A stretch of 51,788 nucleotides of DNA, taken from positions 60,720 through 112,507 of the forward strand of contig FN648454.1 in the NCBI GenBank assembly GCA_000310025.1, in the 5' to 3' direction. A program made the translations under genes and the position numbers. Numbering within the stretch: position 1 is the stretch's first letter; the number at the start of each line of letters is the position of its first letter. Source of the DNA: Ectocarpus siliculosus (Eukaryota > Sar > Phaeophyceae > Ectocarpales > Ectocarpaceae). Under the pieces are notes generated by a model, which was given only the letters and a program-made list of their open reading frames with translations, made no database searches and was not told where the DNA came from. Positions 48,101-51,788 of this stretch are shown here, one piece after another.

Positions 48101-49281
48101 ACTGCTAGCGCCATCTTTGGAGAACAGGTCTGCGAGGCACGGGTCGTTCAGCGCGTCCGCCAAGCCGTCGCCTGGCCCCTTTCGGAAGTCGCTCTCCCCC
48201 AGCCCCCAAGGGTGGGCGAACAACCGGAGCCCCAGGTACTGTTTGTTGCGAGATGGCGAAAACGTTGGCGGGTAGAGAAAGGCGAGATGAGACAGGGCAC
48301 GGCCGTTGCGAGAGACCAATGCGATGCTGGGGGAAAAGAAATCATGGCACGGAGGCTACCGTAAGGATGCGAGAGATGCCCCCCCCCGCCAAGACCGGCT
48401 TTCGAAGCTCCATTGCTAGCGGGTGCGGGTAAGAGCCCCATGCGCCTGCGCAAAGCCCTCGGCGAGATGCTCTCACAACCACCATTTTTAGTGTTGGCAC
48501 ACAAGCTTGGTTGCGGAGCAATCGAGCTTTCACAATCGGTCTACAGGGGTTATGCTATCCCATCTCTCACATCCTATCGGTACTACAGCAGTACGTTACT
48601 GCTGATACGGCGAGGCAGCAAACTATACTACAAAAAATGCACCTTGTAGGTGATGCCCGCGTCCCCAACAAGGGTCCTGGTCACGAACGTCCGGCTCAGA
48701 CGCTTGCCCCCGGCCTGGACCGTGTCGTACAGGAAGAGGCCGGCCTCGTGGAGGCTGTCGAACGATTGCCGGAAGCCACTGTGGACTGCTTGCGGGAGAG
48801 ACCCCGCCGGCTCGTGCCTCACCCCCCTGTAGCTGCGGTCCAGGGCGGGCGTGAACAAGGGGTCGCCTGGGGACAACCAGGAGCGGCCAAGTCGGCGGAG
48901 CTCTGCATCGAGATGAGGGTGGACGAACCGGGCTGGCTTTTCCTTGATCCGCGAGTGTTTCTTTAAAGTTGTTGTTGTTGGTGGTGGTGGTCGTGTCGAG
49001 GACGAACTGCTACCACGGGACTGTTGAGATGCAGCCGGGATGCTGCATTCCTGTTGCCTCTTCCGCTTGTTCTTCGCCTTCTTCTTGTTGCTCGTTTTCT
49101 CCGGGCTCGCCTCCGTGCCGTTGTTGCTATGTTGGATGGGCGTCGTTGCTGCCGACGTTGGCGGTGATGGTAGGCGCGACCTTGCCGCTGTGGTGGCTGA
49201 GGTCGTTGTCATGTTGCTCGCTCGGTGCTTCGCTGCTGGCAAACCAGGACCACCCCGACGGCGTTTACCAGGCTTCGCCAT
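45163..49281 (-). CDS. FTO: FTO-like 2-oxoglutarate/Fe(II) RNA demethylase
   Basis: FTO enzymes oxidatively demethylate N6-methyladenine-type marks in RNA using Fe(II) and 2-oxoglutarate, mostly in the nucleus. Five exons: 49281-48643, 48238-47797, 47496-47187, 46778-46598, 45999-45163. They total 2409 bases (802 residues) and all junction phases agree. Residues matching the human active site: the iron ligands in SWHAD (H349, D351) and H469; Y457 in AYFLLDDF; R479 and R485 in RYSSTHRVAD; and N322 in FNLTLIN. GITYK-YLGLRLFAHPW across intron 1 matches the start of the catalytic domain. The C-terminal helical domain is seen from ESEWLNQFWVQGRRH. The protein is longer than the roughly 505-residue human one because of a basic, Ser/Thr-rich N-terminus, a G/D/N-rich insert near 385-400, and a tail with Q7 (CTG repeat near 45320) and K/R runs that could be nuclear signals. 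Confidence 0.96.
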
Positions 49282-50153
49282 CGTACGGCTGGGACCGCAC
49301 AGTCACAGCAAGCGACCTTCCCACAACGACTAGCGAGAGAGCAAGACACAGGGGCAAGACTCGAGCACTACAGCAGTGCTGCCAACTGTCAACTGCGCTG
49401 TGTGGAGCCGCCAGAGAGAGCGGCACACAGGGGGCCGGAGGTGAGGATAGGGTACACGGGCTACATGTTCTCAGTAGGAGGACCCCCGGTTTAGACAGCT
49501 CGTGACACACACCCGGCTGACTGGGCGCAGAAGGTACCCGAAGTACCGGTGAGTAACACGAGCGTCGACTGCCCTACGACGAAGCTCTCTGCTACCAGAA
49601 AGTGAAGGTTTAGGGAGCTGGTAAACTAAGTTTCTTGAACCTTTACGACAACGTATGTACGCAAATTATCGCGTTCATGTTTGCTTCCCTTGGTCCCAAC
49701 GCAGCAGCAGCTGCGGGCTACATCCGTAGTGTAGTTTACCGCTCCAACCTCTCAGGAGGAGGTTTGTATTTTCCTGCTCTGGTGAACCCGTATGGCGTTG
49801 TGGCGGGAACCCTGGATCGTCTGCCGCCAGTTGCGTCGGTGTCCGAGTCGGTGCTCGATGCCTGTTGCATCGGTGTTTGCTGCCCTGACGTGTTTGTTGC
49901 CTCTCTGCGTTCGCGGCCGAATCGTGGGGTGCTATCGGCATGCCGCGTGTGCCGAACGACGACACAAACAAGACATCAGCAGTGTTATGTAGATCACGAC
50001 GTGTCACGCAACATTTTCTCATTGTTAGACCGATCCGGACACCTGGCTGTTTGTGACTCTCTGCTGTTCTCCTGCTTCTTCTTTCCTGCTGCGTGTGACG
50101 AAACCGTTTCTGGTTGGTGTGATGGTCTGGTGGGTGTTGGGTCGCAGCAGAAC
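49282..50153. other. Between FTO start and next candidate gene
   Basis: Should contain the FTO promoter and the upstream region of the 50154 gene, which are divergently transcribed. No TATA box or other motif is assigned. The open frame at 49635-50282 has no recognisable domain in its upstream part. Confidence 0.4.
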
Positions 50154-50305
50154 ATGATGGCGCGCACGGCGCTTATCTCCTGCCTGCTGCTGGTCGACCA
50201 TGCTGACGCTTTCGTGGTCCCCGCTGGTGAGTCTTGGCCCTCATGCCGTCGTACGTGGAGTTCTGCCCTGCTCCTCCTTTAGAGTTCAAGACCACCTTGG
50301 CATAC
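50154..50305 (+). CDS. Start of a candidate plastid-targeted protein
   Basis: The ATG at 50154 encodes MMARTALISCLLLVDHADAF followed by VVPA, then a strong donor (G|GTGAGT at 50227). This looks like a signal peptide ending in an AxAF-type site with Phe at +1, the pattern (ASAFAP-like) that marks plastid proteins in heterokont algae. A pyrimidine-rich acceptor at 50282 starts a 23-base exon (50283-50305: EFKTTLAY) with donor TAC|GTGAGA, in phase. The mature protein was not found; later exons may lie between 50340 and the window end or beyond it. A merely secreted protein is the alternative. Confidence 0.4.
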
Positions 50306-51788
50306 GTGAGATGGTTGCCGCTGAGACCGTATTTTTGTGCAGTCACATTTCGCGTGCCTGCTCGCGTGCCCCCTCCTGATCCAGTTGCAGTTGACACGAG
50401 TTGCGATCAGCTCGTCGAGCCAGCACAAGATTTCTGTTTTGCGCTGCCAGAAAATTTTAAACGTACGGAGAAGTCTTTGTCAAACCCATCACGCCCCCAC
50501 TTTGTGTACTTTTGTAATGCACCTGTACAACCTGTAGCTGCACCCTTCAACAGCCCTTGTGTGCATGCTTGACAGTAAAGCTACGGCGGTAGGTGCGGTA
50601 AGAATATCTGCTGTCTGTGTGTGCTACATACATGGTGCCGTTGACGTGCTACAGCAGCAGTATTCAGCCACCGCCGTGTTTTGAGTCACCCCGCAACACG
50701 GTAGGAAGTCTGCTGTGATTGTGAGTTTTAGAAAATATAGGCAACGTCACTGAGAGACCACCCGTTCGAGCTTAGTGAAGATAGCTCCGGCACGTGCGTA
50801 CAACCAGGTATAGTACTTGTGTTTTCAGTCACGGTTGAGTGAACACCTGGGAGCGCGACGCTGGGGTTGCCGTTGAGTTCTGTTTGAAGCCTTGGACCAT
50901 TGAGAGGGAGGAACCTGTGACGCCAGCCGGAACGAAAAAAAGAAGGGTGGAATTGTATCCACCGCCTTTAGTCTAAGGCTTTGCGCACAACCCAACAACA
51001 GAACCTTGAAGTTGTTATGTTTGCTACTGTTGTTTATGATAGCTTCTTCCACAGGAATATGTCGCAATGTCTTTAGGCGTATGGTAGATGTTGTTGCAAG
51101 TTACTTCACGCGACCTCACACCGGATTGTAGGCTTGTTTCACCGTAAGTACCTGAATAGTGAACATATTTCCACCTCGCCGGGAAATTGGTTTGGTGTTT
51201 ATTTCAAGCAGACTCATGTGTTGTTTTGAGTGCTCTGGTGGTTGGGGAGAAGTCGGCACACACCGAGCCTATATACCGCGGTGTATCTTTATACTAGTCG
51301 TTCTTATGAGAAAAAGTACTTCGTATTCGTGTTGTGGAATGGTGTTCTTCTCTCCCGAAGACCTTCGCGCGAGAATCATGTGGCACGGCCAACACAGCAG
51401 TTGTTCATGTGTTGATCTCAACTGCGCGCCGATATCTGCTTTTGATGTGGTCACTATCCCTTAGCTGATAGCATACAGAGACCGTGAATGTATGCATGTG
51501 CGTCGAATTTCTCGCGCACCCCTAGTACGACGCGATCGCGTGCGGTCGAACGAACGAAAGCAGGCGCACACAAAACCTCGGTTTCTATTTTTTTTTTTTT
51601 GCCGTGCCGCGACGATGTCTCTTCGGATACCATCGAAGCACCATCATCGCCGGGGTGTTCATCCATCTTCCCTAAACCGTCCGCCGTCGACCTCCGTTTC
51701 CCTCGCCCGGTCCCCCTAGCTCTATTTACCGTAGTGTTGGATACTTTCCGCTTTCCGCCGACCCCCCCCCCCCCCCCCCCCGCCCCCC
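50306..51788. other. Window end, no firm gene, terminal poly(C)
   Basis: Frames are short and none shows a known domain. Some may be exons of the gene beginning at 50154. A T-run lies at about 51588-51600. The window ends in about 25 C with one G (51764-51788), which is probably where the assembly or contig stops being reliable. Confidence 0.4.

Overview
The window looks like nuclear DNA of a marine photosynthetic stramenopile, most likely a brown alga of the Ectocarpus type. Three things point there: intron-rich genes with long introns and GTGAG-type donors; an FTO-type RNA demethylase gene, a family known mainly from vertebrates and algae; and a first exon that looks like a heterokont plastid presequence. 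The species itself is inferred, not proven.

1-22.1 kb is a septin cluster. Copy A (+, from 725; its P-loop exon lies left of the window) and copy B (-, about 15.96-10.3 kb) are close relatives lying tail to tail as arms of a large inverted duplication around a 5.2 kb spacer rich in satellites. Copy B is broken in several places. Copy C (+, 16692-22106) has ten exons whose phases all agree and predicts 496 residues. B and C are divergent and share a 0.73 kb intergenic region holding a long (TC)n tract. All three copies encode a transmembrane segment after the GTPase domain. A and B carry extra C-terminal exons with more hydrophobic segments, and in A this terminal unit is tandemly duplicated and decayed.

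22.7-31.3 kb is one Ty1/Copia LTR element with 522-bp LTRs and a 5-bp target duplication. Its middle third (protease and integrase) is inverted between inverted repeats, and a MITE sits in its reverse transcriptase. The same MITE family is cut by the left window edge. 31.3-33 kb is repeat-rich and without a recognised gene.

33.0-42.1 kb (-) holds a large gene in many small exons. It encodes F5/8 type C (discoidin-like) modules, then a right-handed beta-helix region and perhaps a membrane tail, so a secreted or surface protein. It has apparent frameshifts, and a tRNA-derived SINE with a perfect 10-bp target duplication sits inside it. 42.4-43.2 kb is a 763-bp foldback element with a flanking direct repeat.

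44.7-51.8 kb holds a small unknown + strand gene convergent with the FTO homologue (-, five exons, 802 residues, all catalytic residues present), then a candidate plastid-targeted protein start at 50154. The window ends in a poly(C) run. The genes do not form a pathway: this is a eukaryotic locus with a local gene family, repeats and two unrelated neighbours.
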